This document shows, piece by piece, positions 47,148 to 59,031 of a DNA stretch of 64,000 nucleotides. The stretch is from contig CAMGYJ010000004.1 in assembly GCA_946122785.1 (NCBI GenBank), forward strand, positions 9,198,150 through 9,262,149, given 5' to 3'. Below the pieces are notes generated by a model. It did no database searches. It worked only from the letters and a program-made list of their open reading frames with translations, and was not told the DNA's origin. Positions within the stretch are counted from its first letter, which is position 1. Each line of letters starts with the position of its first letter. Source of the DNA: Linum tenue (Eukaryota; Streptophyta; Magnoliopsida; Malpighiales; Linaceae). The translations under genes were made by a program, and so were the position numbers.

Positions 47148-47475
47148 TAATACAAGAAGATGCTTCTGGTTTCTCTTCCTCTGTACAAGAACAAAGTTCC
47201 GCAGCAGCAACTTCTGTTCATCTCCCTTCCACTTTGGAAGACAATGATTTGGGCTCTTATTTCTCCATGTTGGGCTCGTGGCTACTAGAAGGAAATCAGC
47301 CCAATACCAAATGTCAAGACAATACAAAATATTAGCTAGCCCACGTGTGTGTCTGAGTGTTGTTCATGCTTTCTTCTGTCCTTTTGTCTGCTGCACAGAG
47401 TCTGATTGTATAAATGAACACTCAAGATGAAAATGCAAGCCATGCTTTCCACTTCACTTTTTTCTACTCGCATCA
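47148..47475 (+). repeat. 5' LTR of the 47-52 kb copia element
   Basis: 328 bp, begins TAATACAAGAAG and ends CGCATCA. A TATA-like TATAAAT lies near 47408-47414. Confidence 0.92.
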
Positions 47476-47487
47476 TGGTATCAGAGC
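47476..47487 (+). other. Primer-binding site of the 47-52 kb copia element
   Basis: TGGTATCAGAGC, immediately after the LTR. Confidence 0.92.
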
Positions 47488-47552
47488 ATACCTTTCTTTC
47501 TTTGAGTTTCTCAACTTCTTTCTCCTATTCTTCTTGAGCTTGCTGCTTTAAA

Positions 47553-50500
47553 ATGGCAGCTACTGGCAAAAGTGCAGACGTTGATGATCCGCCCAAAACA
47601 CCCAGAAAGGAGTATTTGTTTGCAGATCCCTACTACTTACATGGAGGTGAAAACCCTGCTGTTCTTTTGGTTCCTGAAAAGCTAAACCAAAACAACTACA
47701 GTGAATGGAGTAAGTATATGCTCAATTCTTTATCATCCCAGAACAAACTACCTTTCATAGATGGCTCTCTTTCCATGCAAGTCCCACAGATCCCATGTAC
47801 CAGCCATGGATTAGCTGCAATACCATCGTTCTTGGCTGGATTACTTTTTCTGTTAGTGACAACATCAGGAAGAGTCTTTTGAACTTCAAGACTGCAGCTG
47901 AAGCTTGGAAAAACTTGAAAACACGATATGCTCAAGGTGACCTCATGAGGATCTCGGAACTGCAAGAAGAACTGTCCACTCTCAAGCAAGGTAATCGCAC
48001 CATTTCAGAATACCATATCCACTTCATAGCTATTTGGAATGAGTCACTCAACTACCAGCCTTTACCTGATCGTGATTGTGGAGGAAGTCTGCATCTTGAT
48101 TGCAAAGTTGTGCTGGTTTTGAGTGGTTACCAAGAAAGGAATATGATTATTCAATTCTTGAGAGGGCTCAATGTGAACTATTTTCTTGCAAGAACACAGA
48201 TTCTTATGTCTGACTCATTACCTAATATGGACACTTCTATAGAGTCACACAGTTAGAAAGAAAAATGCTTACCAATGTTCAGCAGAACAGAACTCAAGAA
48301 TCCATGGCCATGATTGCTCCAGCTTATTTTCAGCAACAAAATTCCCAAGTTGGCAATAGACCGGGTGGTAACAAATTTGGAAATAATCAGTTCAGCAACA
48401 ATCAAATCAATGGTAATCAGTTCATGGGAAATTTCAATTTCAGGGGGCAGCAAAGACCCTACCACAGGCCTCCTTTCCGGGGTGATCGGGGTCAAGGAAA
48501 TATCAACGGAAGGGCACCTAACAACTTTCCTGCAATGGGGAGACCTTTTTGCACTTATTGCAAGATGAATGGCCATACAATTGAGCAATGTTTCAAAAGA
48601 AATGGATGGCCACCTGGTTATGCACCTCGAGGAAGCTTCAATCCCAACCAGCAAGCTCAAGCACATTCAGTAGTTGCAGCTACACAAATCACACAAACTG
48701 ATCTTCCACAGTCTTTGGCAGGTTTGAAACTAACTAAGGAACAGTATACTCAGCTGCAAGCTTTTGTCCAAGACACACCTTCCACTTCTCGGCCTACTTT
48801 GCCAATTCCACAGTATCACCCTACCACCTATTCTGCTGCTGCTTTCCTCTCTTCCACCCATAGTCCAGCAGGTATACAAACTCCCTCTTCTCTTTTCTCC
48901 AAGACATATATGCAACATGGCAGTAATTGGGTGCTTGACACTGGAGCCACAGATCACATGATCTGCAATCTAGCTCTTTTCACATCTTATAAGCCAATTT
49001 CCAACGTCACAGTAACACTTCCAACCGGCATCAAAGTGCCAGCAACCCACATAGGCATAGTTCATTTCTCACCTGATTTAACCCTTATCAATGTCTTGTT
49101 TGTTCCTGCTTTCACATTCAACTTAATCTCTGTCCACATACTGACAACTACTATGCCCATATCTCTCTCTTTCTTTTCCACTTATTGTCATCTCCAGGAC
49201 CTACCTACGGGGAAGAGGATTGGTTTGGCTGAAGTTGAAAATGGGCTCTATCAAATGAAGCAGCAAGTTCCTGATACACCCATCAACCCTTCATGTACTG
49301 CTTTGTCTTCTCATTCTAAAGTGCCTAAACACTTCGATCTATGGCATTTTCGCTTAGGACACATGTCTCATTCCAAGGTTAACATTCTGAGTCATTTTGA
49401 TCCTTCCATTTATACAAACTCAACACAACCTTGTGCTATATGTCATTTTGCAAAACAAAGGAAGCTACCTTTTGCCTTGAGTCAATCTGTAGCTGATGCT
49501 CCTTTTGCCTTAGTCCACATTGATATTTGGGGACCAAACTCTATCCCTTCTTATGATGGTTTCTCTTATTTTCTTACTCTTGTTGATGATTTTTCTTGTG
49601 TCACTTGATTGATGCTCATGAAATCAAAATCATAAACCCGTGGTCATATTGAAAGCTTCTGTGCATATGTTGAAACCCAATATCACACCAAAGTTAGGAG
49701 AATTAGAAGTGACAATGGCCAAGAGTTCAAAATGCACACCTTTTTTTGCTGATAAAGGCATTGTCCATGAAACCACTTGTGTTGAAACCCCTCAACAGAA
49801 TAGTAGAGTCGAGAGAAAACACCAACATATCCTCTCCGTTGCTAGGGCTCTCAAGTTTCAAGCTGGTTTACCCCTGAGTTTTTGGAGTGATTGTGTTCGA
49901 CATGTTGTCCATTTAATCAATCGTCTCCCCACACCTGTTCTTGACAACCAAACACCCTTTCAAAAACTTCATCTCAAGCCACCCAATTATCAGGAACTCA
50001 CAGTCTTTTGTTGTTTGGTCTATGCCTCTACTTTACCTTCTCATCGCACAAAATTCACTTCTCGAGCTCGTGAATGCATCTTTTTATGTTATCCTTCTTA
50101 CACTAAAGGCTACAAGCTTTATGATTTACATTCTGATTCAACATTTGTCTCTAGAGACATCATCTTTTATGAACATGTATTTCCCTTCCATTCTCTTCCT
50201 AACACAGACTCTGATTCCTGTAGGGATGATTCACCTCTTAATCCCTCTTCTTTTTTAAATTATGATGACCCACCAGTTCATCTTTCCCTTCCACATCCTA
50301 CTTTTTCAACTTCCACACCTACTGTAACCGTTTCTGCTTCACCTAGTCCTCACCCTCCAGCCCCCTTTCCACTTTCCAGCCCTGTCCCGTATGAACATAA
50401 TGATGATGATTTTGTTTCCAATGAACCATCTTCTCCCTACCTTCATCTTCCCCGAAAATCTGACCGTCTGCATCGTCCACCAAGCTATCTTGCATCATAC

Positions 50501-52318
50501 CATCGTAGCTTGCTTTGCCAAGGTGAAACCAATCCTCTTCCACCACGGTCTATCTCCAACAAACAAGGTAAACATTATGATCTTCCCACTTTTCTTTCTT
50601 ATGATTCCCTTTCTCCTACCTACCAGCATTTTGCCCTCTCTATTTCTTCTTCTCAAGACCCCATTTCATTCAAACAAGCCTCACAATACCCCTACTGGAC
50701 AAAAGCAATGCAAGCTGAGTTATCTGCTCTTATACAGAATCAAACCTGGTCCATTGTTGATCTTCCTCCTGGAATTATCCCCATTGGTTGTAAGTGGGTT
50801 TATAGGACAAAATTTTGCTTTGATGGTAGTGTTGAGCGTTTCAAAGCGCGTTTGGTTGCCAAAGGTTACAGTCAACAGGAAGGTTTGGATTATACTGATA
50901 CTTTCGTCCCAGTTGTGAAACTCACCACAGTTTGTGTCCTCTTGATGATTGATGCTATTCGTGGATGGCACATTCACCAACTTGATGTGAATAACGATTT
51001 TCTCCACGGTGACCTCCATGAAGAAGTTTATATGCAACTACCTCCGGGACTTGTCATCCCTTCTTCGGATCATCCCAAGGTTTGTCGTCTCCACAAATCT
51101 CTATACGGTTTGAAACAGGCTTCTCGCCAATTGTTTTCCAAGCTTTCTCAATCACTCATCCATCTTGGTTATCGGCAATGTCTCTCTAATCACTCTCTCT
51201 TCATCAAGCAAACTGCAACTTCCTTCACAACGATTCTCATTTATGTAGACGATCTTATTCTTGCTGGAGATGATCTTTCTGAAATTTCCTCTGTGAAACA
51301 CCACTTGGATTCTCTCTTCCAAATCAAGGATTTCGGTGAGCTTCTTTACTTCCTGGGCATTGAAATTGCTCGCAGTCCAACTGGAATTCACTTGAATCAA
51401 AGGAAATATGCTCTCGAAATTCTCCACGAGCATGGTTTCCTTGACTGCAAACCTGTTCTCACTCCCATGGAACCAAAGACTCGCCTGATCGCCAACGACG
51501 GGTCAGATCCTGTTGATAGTTTTGCCTATCGATGCTTGATTGGTCAGTTGCTTTACCTCACAACCACCCGCCCCAACATCAGTTTCGCCACACAACAATT
51601 GAGCCAATTTCTAGACCAGCCTACTGTTACTCATTTGCGTGCAGCTCATCACCTTCTCCGATACATCAAGGCTGCTCCCAGCCAAGGTTTATTCTTCTCA
51701 GCTACATCTTCTCTCCAACTCCATGGTTTTGCAGATTCTGATTGGGCGGGCTGCCCAGACACCCGCCGTTCTGTATCTGGCTATTGTGTCTTCATCGGTT
51801 CCACTCTTGTGTCTTGGAGATCAAAAAAACATTTGACGGTCGCTCGTTCCTCGGCTAAGGCAGAATACCGCGCGATGGCTTTTGCGACTTGTGAGCTTCA
51901 ATGGCTCCTTTATCTACTTCATGATTTGGGTATCTCTCATTCCCAAGCTGCTCTCTTGTATTGCGACAACAAATTCGCTATCCACATCGCCAAAAATCCA
52001 GTATTCCACGAAAGAACCAAGCATATCGAGCTCGATTGTCATTTGGTTCGTGAGAAGGTTCAGCGAGGTATCATCCGCACCTCTTACATTCCATCTTCCT
52101 CACAATTAGCTGATCTTTTCACTAAAGGCCTCGGTCCTGCTCCATTCTCACCACTTTGCTCCAAGCTTGGCTTGCACAATTTGTGCATCCCAGCTTGCCC
52201 GGGGGGGGGGGGGGGGGGTAATACAAGAAGATGCTTCTGGTTTCTCTTCCTCTGTACAAGAACAAAGTTCTACAGCAGCAACTTCTGTTCATCTCCCTTC
52301 CACTTTGGAAGACAATGA
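47553..52318 (+). pseudogene. Copia gag-pol, broken by several frameshifts and stops
   Basis: Gag begins at 47553 (NQNNYSEWSKYMLNSL, about residues 45-60) and shifts frame near 47790. It continues as a UBN2-type region (ISELQEELSTLKQGNRTISE) and shifts again near 48236. The next frame has a CCHC knuckle (CTYCKMNGHTIEQC, near 48550), protease (WVLDTGATDHM) and the GAG-pre-integrase box (LWHFRLGHMSH). The integrase is interrupted by TGA at 49606-49608 and TAA near 49633, and by an extra T in a T-run near 49741-49747. From there one frame carries the rest of integrase (TPQQNSRVERKHQH), reverse transcriptase (IYVDDLILAGD), RNase H (FADSDWAGC) and LADLFTKGLG. NDFLHGDL replaces the usual NAFLHGDL. 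It runs through the G-tract into the 3' LTR. Confidence 0.92.
52201..52218 (+). repeat. Run of 18 G residues at the polypurine-tract position
   Basis: The homopolymer directly abuts the first base of the 3' LTR, where the plus-strand primer (polypurine tract) lies in copia elements. Confidence 0.85.
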
Positions 52319-52545
52319 TTTGGGCTCTTATTTCTCCGTGTTGGGCTCGTGGCTACTAGAAGGAAATCAGCCCAATACCAAATGTCAAGACAATACAAAA
52401 TATTAGCTAGCCCACGTGTGTGTTTGAGTGTTGTTCATGCTTTCTTCTGTCCTTTTGTCTGCTGCACAGAGTCTGATTGTATAAATGAACACTCAAGATG
52501 AAAATGCAAGCCATGCTTTCCACTTCACTTTTTCTACTCGCATCA
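52219..52545 (+). repeat. 3' LTR of the 47-52 kb copia element
   Basis: 327 bp, nearly identical to 47148-47475. Confidence 0.92.
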
Positions 52546-52550
52546 ATTAC

Positions 52551-55500
52551 TGTTAGGACAATTAATTAGTACCTCATATTTTTTTCCATGAGTGCCAGTT
52601 CCTTTCTTCGGATTGGGATTTAGCCCATGGACATCGGTTTCTAATGGGCGGGGCATTAGCTTTCTACTCCATTTTTTTGTTGTCTCCTCCCCATTGTGGG
52701 ATGACTCCCTTTTTGTCTCTCTCTTCCTAATCAGATGGAACATGTAGTCATGTACTGGATAACTAAGAACCATGAAGGAAAAAAAAACATTCATTTTTTT
52801 CCAATTTGGAAATACCATAAATGGCGATGGAAATTGAAATATGATAAAATAAAGGTTATCAACTCAAAGGTCAATCTGTCGGTTGGTCCGTTTTAATCCT
52901 GACTAATGAAAAAATGGATAACACAAACTCACGGGTTAACCAGTTGAAGGTTGTCGGGTTGGAGGTCACACAACGTCGTTTTTTCCTTTGTTTTGCAAAA
53001 TGCGTGTTTTTTTCAATTTTCCTTTTGGCCTAACCCTATCATTGGAAATACTGAGTCGAACATTTGAATATTGATATTATATAAGTGTGTGAATTTTCAC
53101 TATATGTTGGGTCCAAGTACAATCTATTATTTTTGTGTAATATCATATGTTATTAATTATATATTAAATGAGATTGGTATAATTTATAAATATATAAATA
53201 ATATAATAACTTTTTTTCATATATAAGGACTAAAACGCCCGGATCATTAATTCTCAATACACATGCTCAACCAACGGGCTACATAGGGTTGATAACATTG
53301 GTCATGAAATGGCCTGCAACCTGCAATAGATTTATATATCACTCTAAGAAACCATTGTAAAGAGAATAATACTAATTAGGATTTATTTTCATTAATTTTG
53401 GTTAGAATAGTTGGATCGGATTTATTGTCATTAATTTTGCATATGAGTTAGGTGTAATCACTCATGCAGCGGCAAAGCGCAAATAACTTCTAGCGGATAC
53501 CGTGACAACCCTTTAAGGGGTTGTCAGATTCACAACTCATTTCCTAGCCCTTGGATACGCTCTCTCTCCTATCTCTTTTTTCTCTTTTTCAAATTGACGG
53601 TTAAGATTAAAGAAAGGAAAAAAAATTTACCACACCTAATCATTCACCCTCCCATATAAATATAAAAAATCCTAACTCCTCCGTCTCTCCTGCAGACGAC
53701 AATTTCGCAGCCGAGCTCCGTCGTTGCTGCCGCTGCCCTCCACCCCTGTCGCGCCCTCTGCCACCCTCTACCCCTGTCCGGCTCTCACTAATGTCGCAAC
53801 CCTCCCGCCGCCCCATTGCAACCTCCGCCTCCCACCACCATGGCGCCATCACCCTCTCCCCATCGCAGCCCTCCGTCTCCCACCATCGCAGCCGTTGCGA
53901 GGTCACCGCCTCTCCCTTTTCTCATCCGCCTACTTTTTTTTCCAGATCTGTGATTTTCTTAATTCTAGATATTGATTTTTGTGTTAGTCTCTAATGTTAG
54001 CGTTACCAATGATAGTGTTACGCTACCAGTAAATATGTTTTAATAAGAAATATGTTTACTGTTGACTAACCATTTGACTAACTCACCTTTACAGCCCGCA
54101 ACAAAGTCAAACGAAGAAAAGATGGTTGGCTGCCCCTTAAATAAAATTGACAAAAGAAGCATAGAAAAACTACTATATGGCGCCATTCACTTTTCATGTT
54201 TATATGGTCACTTCCTCTGGCATTTAACAAACTAATCCACCGCTATCATTTCTATTACTTTATCCAACGGCCGTTACGCCTCACAGATTACCAGAACACC
54301 ATCCATACCACATCAATAAATGATATTTATCTAAAACTAAGTAGACTCGTTGATTATGAATATGGTATGAGTGACGTATATATTTAGTTTGTTTTGTATC
54401 TTGTAAATGTACTAAATGAGTTTATAAAATCGCTCTTGCAATATTTTAGATTCGTCTCTCTTTTATCATTTATTTAATGTTTCACGTTATGAGAAAATAT
54501 AAAATTGTTGAATATTCTTCTACATTTGAGTGGCACAACATCTTGTATTATATAGACTAAATTTATACTTTTATGTTCTGGTGGATTGGATTCATGGATT
54601 GGTTCAAAAGAATGGGTGGATTCAAATGAAATCTAAACATTGGATCAATATGTAAATTTTAAAAATTGTAGGTAAGAAAATCTCATAAAATTTAGATTCC
54701 AAAACATAATTGTTCATTGATTTTACGTTAAAATTAAATTTGGGGTATCAAAATGTAAAATGTAAATTATAGTGACTAAGTTGTGATTTAATTAAATTTG
54801 AGGTATTAGGTACGAAAATCTCATAAAATTTAGATAATTATACATTTAAATTAAATTTTGGGTATCTAAATGTAAAATATAATTAAGTTGTGATTTAATT
54901 AAATTTGTGGTATCAAAATGTAATTCATTACGCAACAGTAACCCAACTTCAAGTTTATATATATATATTGATATGTATGTCATTGGCGGTAAAAAAAAGG
55001 TTGATTTTGCACATGTTAATTCTTGGCATAGTTAACGCAAGCATAAACCATAAAATATCAAACCTGAAACTCTTCTCTGCAAACAGCAACATCTAAAGTG
55101 CGTTCTTTTTATTAATTTTGGAAGAAAATTTTGTTTCTTCCGACGCACATACATGAGACAGTTGAAGCTTTTAATAGAAAAGAGCATATATAGTTGGAAG
55201 AACCTACTCGATTTTGTTCGGTTTACGGAGTCACCTGTTGATCATAGTGCACACTTTAACTAACAAACCTATGCGGAAATTGCAGACTTGTTTTCCTTTT
55301 GTAACTTCTGTTTAAAATTAATAAGGCTGTATCACCATTACCAAATCGAATAAAAAACATAAACATTTGCCAATTGGCTTCATAGTACTCTACGAATATG
55401 CAGAGACTTTTAATCCAAATAGGAGAACTCCGCCAAGTTATCCATGAACATGTTACATTCTTCCCCTTGGTTGACTTTACCGGTGCTCCATTCTCTTCCA

Positions 55501-56620
55501 CTATATAATGTCCAAGCATAAATTACTTTCAGAAGAAAAGCTGTCAATATACCAACAGGGACGACAAAGTGTTCTTGGCTTTGCGGATAAGCAATTAAGC
55601 TTGGTAGATAAAGGATAGTAACATAGTTAAAGCAGGGGAAATGATTCTAATTTAATTGTCCCAGCGGCTCAACTAAATCCCATTAGAATATGTTGGTAGG
55701 CAACTCTGATATAGATTGTAGGAGGATAAATATTGCAGCTAAAATCCCAAAGATAACATATGAGTAGCTTGAATTAATATGTAACTAGGTAGTATTGGCC
55801 GAGCTCCGCGGCCTCCTGAGATTGCTCTTGGGACCATTATCCATTATCCCGTAGATAGAAGTCTGGAGCTCGAACATCTTATGATTATGATTAGCTGACA
55901 AAATACCGATAAAAGAATGCATGTATCTGTTGGGAATGAATAGCTTTGAAAGCTATATAGAGCGACCTAGTCCGCGACTCAGCCAGATTCGGTAACCCTA
56001 ATTTTTCCTGTTCGATTTCTAACAGTATCCGATGTAGCTAGTAAAGGGCCTCCACTATTTCAAAAGATCAACTACTGAACTCATACCTGTCTAGTGGCAA
56101 ATAAGAACAATGTGGATAAATTTATAACCAAGCATCCCACAATCGTGCTCTATAACCTTGGAACTGCAATTTAATTTTGGTGTAAGAAAGGAATGGGTAA
56201 GCATCTACCATTGTAAGCAAAACTTCTAATAAAGCAGTGCAAGAATAGATTATAATGTAGACTCTTGTCCCCCTAGCGATGTGTTCCAAACATGGAGATT
56301 TCAAGGAAACCTTTAATGGATATATAACTCAAATCAAATTCCATCTGCATCTCCTCTGTCACACTCCACTACTACTGCCAACCTTCTCAAGCATGCCACT
56401 GGTTGCTACTTTATTTTTGTGCATATGGTAAGGTAATCGTTGCTTGCCCCGGAGTTTGGAGCCAAATTCAAGTACTTGGTGGTCTAATAAGCCCAAGCCT
56501 CTCCTCTTTGAATCCACCTAACCATCCAATCAATCGATAAACAAAACTTAGACTATACATGTCTGTAACTTAAATTAACCGCAATTCAATATAATCTAGC
56601 AAATGTATTTTTTAATATAT
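52551..56620. other. AT-rich intergenic region, no gene supported
   Basis: Repeated AAATTTGAGGTATTAGGTACGAAAA-type segments occur around 54650-54930 and resemble stretches near 32.8 and 45.2 kb. A GC-rich Pro/Ser-coding island at about 53690-53940 follows a TATAAATATAAAAA motif but has no recognisable product. Nothing else could be assigned. Confidence 0.4.
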
Positions 56621-57061
56621 TCGGACTAAATAACTACAAAGCAATCGAATCATTGATACTCAATACACTAATTCAACCGGGACAATGGGTTGAAGCTTGA
56701 TTATCCAAATTCCATGATTTAGCACCGTGAAGACCTGAGGAAGAGTTGGCTCATGGCTGTGAGCTAGGGAAAGTAACGGTAGCATAAGTTAGCAAATCTC
56801 TTATGCTACAGTAACTTCCTTCTCACTTTAATTATATTTAAGAATTCGGACTAAATAACTACAAAGCAATCGAATCATTAATACTCAATACACTAATTCA
56901 ACCGGGACAATGGGTTGAAGCTTGATTATCCAAATTCCATAATTTAGCACCGTGAAGACCTGAGGAAGAGTTGGCTCATGGCTGTGAGCTAGGGAAAGTA
57001 ACGGTAGCATAAGTTAGCAAATCTCTTATGCTAAAGTATCTTCCTTCTCACTTTAATTATA
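56621..57061. repeat. 225-bp tandem duplication
   Basis: Copy 1 starts at 56621 and copy 2 at 56846 (both TCGGACTAAATAACTAC). They differ at only a few positions. Copy 2 is interrupted near its end by the MITE at 57062-57607; its last bases (TTAATTATATTTAAGA) resume at 57608. Confidence 0.9.
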
Positions 57062-57607
57062 GGGTTAATACCTTAGTTTGACCCGAACTATAGGCAAACT
57101 TTCTACTTTGGCCCATGGTATCGGAAATTGCTATTCTGGCCTAAACTATGTAGCATACTTTCTTATTTGGCCTGGAGGCGGGTTTGACCGTCAAATTAAA
57201 CAGTCAACCGAGTTGACCGTTAGTCAAAGTCCACCTCACTTGCCACGTCAGCTATCAAGGAATAATTTTTTTTTTTTTTGAGTTTTGTTTACTTTCTAAA
57301 ATTAATTAAAAATAATTTGAGGAGCTTTTTTAATTAATTTTTTTTTCATTTATTATTTTTATTATTAGAAAGTAAAAAAATTCGAAAATTCAAAAATAAT
57401 TTTTTATTCCCTAATAGCTGATGTGGCAAGTGAGGTGGACCTTGACTAACGGTCAACTCGGTTGACCGTCTAATTTGACGGTCAAACCCGCCTCCGGGCC
57501 AAATAAGAAAGTATGCTACATAGTTTAGGCTAGAATAGCAATTTCCGATACCACGAGCCAAAGTAAAAAGTTTGTCTATAGTTCGGGTCAAACTAAGGTA
57601 TTAACCC
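57062..57607. mobile_element. MULE-type MITE, GGGTTAATA family, exact 9-bp duplication
   Basis: Long inverted arms (about 200 bp) begin GGGTTAATACCTTAGTTTGA. The exact duplication TTAATTATA lies at 57053-57061 and 57608-57616. Arms contain TTGACCGTTAGTCAA as in the elements at 10665 and 25960. The non-coding centre is T-rich. Confidence 0.92.
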
Positions 57608-57639
57608 TTAATTATATTTAAGATAGTTGCAACAACTAA

Positions 57640-58020
57640 ATCTTTGCGTGCAGTGGTCAAATAAAGTAATAATGAGTAAAGCAAAAAACATACAACCTTT
57701 ATGCCACTATCACTAATTGGAACATACCAGAAAGAAGAATTGGAAGATTGTGATATGTGGCATCTGAAACCCCAAAAAGCACAACAAAAATTCATTTAAC
57801 GACAATGAAGCCAAATAATGTAAACAAGCAAGTTTATTGCAAGTTTTGAGAAAGGAATTCTGAAGGTTCGCCTTGAACACCCACTGTTTGCAGCCATTGA
57901 CACGATGATGAAAATCTGTAGCCCAAATCATTAGTAGCAACATTGCATTCAAGCATGGAGCACTGTATCTTTGCCTCCACACTTCAGACATTCTTTACAA
58001 TGTTTAGCCTTATATAACCC
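57640..58020 (-). pseudogene. Possible gene fragment next to the MULE
   Basis: On the minus strand a Cys-containing stretch (AKHCKECLKCGGKDTVLHA) is followed, after one stop, by an open stretch NVATNDLGYRFSSSCQW in a coding-like frame. This looks like decayed exons. I do not recognise the source gene. It lies between the MITE and the MULE and may simply be intergenic. Confidence 0.22.
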
Positions 58021-58120
58021 TACTTTCTGGGAAAAAAATCCCAGAATACTCGAGTTACTAAAAAAATTTGCCTAAATACAGTACTTATAAAACTAATTCC
58101 CAAAGTACAGCAGTTTCAAC

Positions 58121-58455
58121 ATCACTGTCTTGGACAAAGACAATGATACTAATCACCGCTTTTGTCCAAAACAGTGAAGCAGCGGGGAACGTATCACCGC
58201 CTCGGACAAAGGCGGGAAACCTATCACCGCCTCAGACAAAGGCGGGGAACGTATCCCCGCTTTTGACATCAACAGGGAAGGCATCCCCGCTGCAGTCAAC
58301 AACAGTGATTGCCTCACCGCTGTTGTGCAAAACGGTGATATTTACCACGTTTTACAGAGCCCTGGTAGGTGGAGAAGTAGGTAACAGCTACCTAGCTATC
58401 ACCGCTGTTGACTAAGGCGATGATGAGTTCACCGCCCTTGTCCAAAGCGGTGATT
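58121..58455 (+). repeat. Array of nine short hairpins upstream of the MULE transposase
   Basis: Nine units of about 24-28 bp, starting near 58121, 58152, 58193, 58223, 58252, 58282, 58313, 58398 and 58428. Each reads roughly ATCACCGCnnTTG(T/A)C-CAAnnGCGGTGAT: imperfect inverted repeats with a GACAA/GTCCAA core. Four to five of them are spaced by about 30 bp. Stem bases vary but usually still pair. The array lies just before the TATA box, in the expected terminal/subterminal zone of the MULE. Confidence 0.8.
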
Positions 58456-58471
58456 AGCTTTCATTTTTTTC

Positions 58472-58478
58472 TATAAAA
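58472..58478 (+). promoter_or_regulatory. TATA box of the MULE transposase gene
   Basis: TATAAAA within CTATAAAACC, 15 bp after the hairpin array. A probable 5' leader intron follows (58600-59029, GTATGT...TTGCAG), ending two bases before the ATG at 59032. Confidence 0.6.
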
Positions 58479-59031
58479 CCTACGCCCACTTCCCTCCTGC
58501 TGCCTTACAGCAAATCAGTACAAAAATTATCGTTTTGTTAAGTCGTTTTCGCAGCTGGTTCCTCCGTAGTTTACTGCTCAAGAAACTCGTCGGGATTCGG
58601 TATGTTAGAATTATGTATTGTTTACATTTTGATGATGTGTTAGAATTAGGTATGTTAGAATTATATATTTAGATTGATTATGATATGATAGATGTTAGTT
58701 AGTTAGTACTGAATTTAAATTAATTTGTTTAGTTTTCTCATGATAGATCGGGATTGAGTATGTTATAAGTATGTATTTCTTACATGTTGATGTGTTAGTA
58801 ATTATATGTCTGTATTTAGTGAATTGCGGTTGTTGGAAAATATGTTATGATATATTTAGATTAATTATGATATGATAGATGTTAGTTAGTTAGTTATGAA
58901 TTTAGATGAATTTGTTTAGTTTTCTCATAATAGATCAATTAGTTGCATTTTATTATCGCTTTGGATGATATTGTTTTTGTATCCATAATGTACTAATTAT
59001 ATACTATACTTAATTATTATAAATTGCAGAC

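Larger units (their letters stand above)
47148..52545 (+). mobile_element. Young but defective Ty1/copia retrotransposon
   Basis: LTRs at 47148-47475 and 52219-52545 with the exact 5-bp duplication ATTAC (47143-47147 and 52546-52550). The LTRs differ at about four bases plus one T indel (about 1.2%). They start TA rather than TG and end CA. The primer site TGGTATCAGAGC follows the 5' LTR. The coding region has at least three frameshifts and two stops. The left flank (about 46855) contains CAGTGGCGGATCCAG, a hAT-like end, so the insertion may be nested in an older repeat. Confidence 0.93.

Noticed and set aside
53640..53990. GC-rich Pro/Ser-coding island with a TATA-like motif upstream
   Set aside because: Open in several frames on both strands, with no recognisable domain or clear start; not supported as a gene.
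58068..58415. 115-codon frame with repeated AGNVSPP-type units
   Set aside because: The protein periodicity is produced by the hairpin repeats in the DNA; it lies upstream of the transposase TATA box and has no other coding sign.
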